Shown piece after piece: positions 42,906-44,189 of a stretch of 44,189 nucleotides of DNA. The notes below the pieces were generated by a model that did no database searches, was not told the DNA's origin, and saw only the letters and a program-made list of their open reading frames with translations. Within the stretch, counting starts at the first letter, position 1; every line of letters begins with the position of its first letter. The position numbers and the translations under genes are program-made. This DNA comes from an uncultured Clostridium sp. (GTDB lineage Bacteria > Bacillota > Clostridia > TANB77 > CAG-508): positions 1 to 44,189 of the forward strand of contig CAOKJE010000007.1 in the NCBI GenBank assembly GCA_948468505.1, given 5' to 3'.

Positions 42906-44189
42906 TTACTCCTTACTTTGTTCTAATATTATTTTTTGCAATGTTTTATCGTCTGTTCTGGTTTTTTTATTTAATAAATTGTCCCATTTATGAATTAATT
43001 CTTTTAACTCTCTATCATCATTTTTCGTTTGTCCAAAAGATAATCTTCTCATATAAAAATCGTTTTTTTCAATAGCTCTTGCAATTCTTCTCCAAGAAAT
43101 TGCTTTTTTTTGATTTTCTAGTTTACACTCTGCTGTGTCTGGAATGTCTTTTATTTCAATTCCTTCTTTGTTTTTATGCCAAATCATAAATTTCTTGATT
43201 TTTTTATAATAATGTAACATTAAATCTCTATTATAAATTCCTATACTTTCTAATAAAAATACAGTATATTGTTGCCAAGACATGAAACTTGGTTTACAGG
43301 ATTTGATATTTCCTAAAGCTGTTGTTTTACAATAGATGTTTCCAAAATTGACACCATTTACACGGTTTAATACTTTACTCCAAGTATCATATTCTAAGGC
43401 TTTGAATTGGTCTAATCCATTTCTTTGGTCATCGCCATATGGTTGGCAAAGTCTTTGCTCATAGATGCTTACTCCATTTTTGTACATTAGTTCATAGATG
43501 TAATTAAATTCTAAATCTAACTTGCTAACAGCACCCCAAATATCCTCTGTTGACCAATCATATAAAGGATAGAAATTATAAACATCAATATGTTTTTCGT
43601 TTACTTTTAACTTGGTTGTCCAGTTATAGTTTTTTAAGGTGATTTTTTTGTCTTGAAAGGCAATGGTTCGAAATCTGTTTAAGCTTTCATCTGTTCGGAT
43701 TCCTATGCCACAAGCTACTTTCCCTTGATATTTTTCTTGATACCAACTAGCAAATTGTACAATAAATTCTTCGAATTCTTCTCCTTTTTTAAACCAGGAA
43801 AATGGGCAATTGTCTATATTTATAGCATCTTCTGGCATACTTCTTACCCATAGATGTTTGTTTTCTTCTTCCCAACAAATCCATTTTGGCTGTAAGACTG
43901 AAACAGCATTTCTTAAGGCAATTGGTAGTGCTATATGATAAAAGTCTCGAATTTGTGATAATTGTTTTAATTGTTCAATATGTTCAATGGTATAACGATA
44001 TTGAGCTTCCAAATCAATGAATAATACATCAAACTTTTTGTTTGACTTTTTGGCTACTAGATTTGCTAGTTGTACCATAACAGAACTGTCTTTCCACCCA
44101 ATTAAACTAAAATAGATATTGTAAAAGTTTTTGAATATGATTTCTAGTCTTTATATCTCTGCATCTAATACATTTTTTTATAAATATTT
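42906..44189 (-). pseudogene. IbrA-like (DUF3440) PAPS-reductase-family gene, N-terminus disrupted and running off the window
   Basis: The conserved body (FDVLFIDLEAQYRYTIEHIE, GIGIRTDESLNRFR, NFYPLYDWSTEDIW, RLCQPYGDDQRNGLDQF) is IbrA/DUF3440, a PP-loop family related to PAPS reductases. The first ATG in the open frame (44078) would omit the PP-loop. Upstream in the same frame homology continues: NIYKKNVLDAEI, then an in-frame TAA at 44151-44153, then RLEIIFKNFYNIYFSLIGWKDSSVM. The expected SGGKDSS loop reads LIGWKDSS. So the N-terminal part carries a stop and a degraded nucleotide loop, and its true start lies beyond 44189. It may be a decaying gene, or may be translated from an internal start. 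Confidence 0.65.

Overview
The window looks like a chromosomal piece of an AT-rich, low-GC, endospore-forming Firmicute (Clostridia-like, probably an uncultured gut lineage). The evidence is A/T-rich codon use, strong GGAGG ribosome binding sites, sigma-A promoters with exact 17-base spacers, a T-box leader, and sporulation and germination genes (spoIVA behind a SigE-type promoter, and a gerKA-KB-KC operon). I saw no rRNA, tRNA, CRISPR array or complete insertion sequence.

Layout. 73-4058: CaCA exchanger, serS, unknown gene, engB, small Cys-rich membrane protein. 4176-8617: a short self-contained transcription unit, then a reverse-strand operon RNase J - gltX - DUF951. 8662-12040: unknown gene, then tetR - acyl-CoA synthetase. 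12231-13338: an isolated MYG1-like gene with its own promoter and terminator. 13469-18716: Lon-related protease, DUF4363/DUF421 pair, PF04020 membrane protein, Rpn-type nuclease. 19002-22673: UAP1-like and GlmU-C-like sugar-nucleotide genes, then spoIVA. 22713-28378: transglutaminase-like protein and the germination operon. 28353-34085: NUDIX, RNase R, RhuM, secG, RluA-type synthase, rRNA methyltransferase. 34188-37444: HicAB, uvrC, hpt. 37536-39716: accessory genes. 39841-41974: T-box-controlled aspS. 41988-44189: an IbrA/GNAT/IbrB-like cassette running off the end.

The outstanding signal is in how the genes are read. Thirteen core genes, several normally essential (gltX, engB, and also rnr, uvrC, spoIVA, gerKA), are broken in the 0 frame at 22 places. 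At every place the break is an in-frame CGG codon. In every case, skipping the C of CGG and reading the next three bases as GGN (glycine) restores the family sequence, usually at a conserved glycine. Conversely, I found no in-frame CGG in any uninterrupted core gene, although CGG is common in the other two phases (for example NNC|GGN). So CGG appears not to be an ordinary arginine codon here but a +1 frameshift signal, or equivalently CGGN is a four-base glycine codon. The codons before the sites vary freely, which argues against P-site slippage.

Two isolated accessory genes (12302-13327 and 37612-38025) and one tiny ORF (4280-4399) do carry in-frame CGG as a sense codon. They look like recent arrivals, or they are the counter-evidence. 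The main alternative is a systematic sequencing or assembly artefact, but an artefact should not respect the reading frame. Protein lengths below are for the corrected reading.
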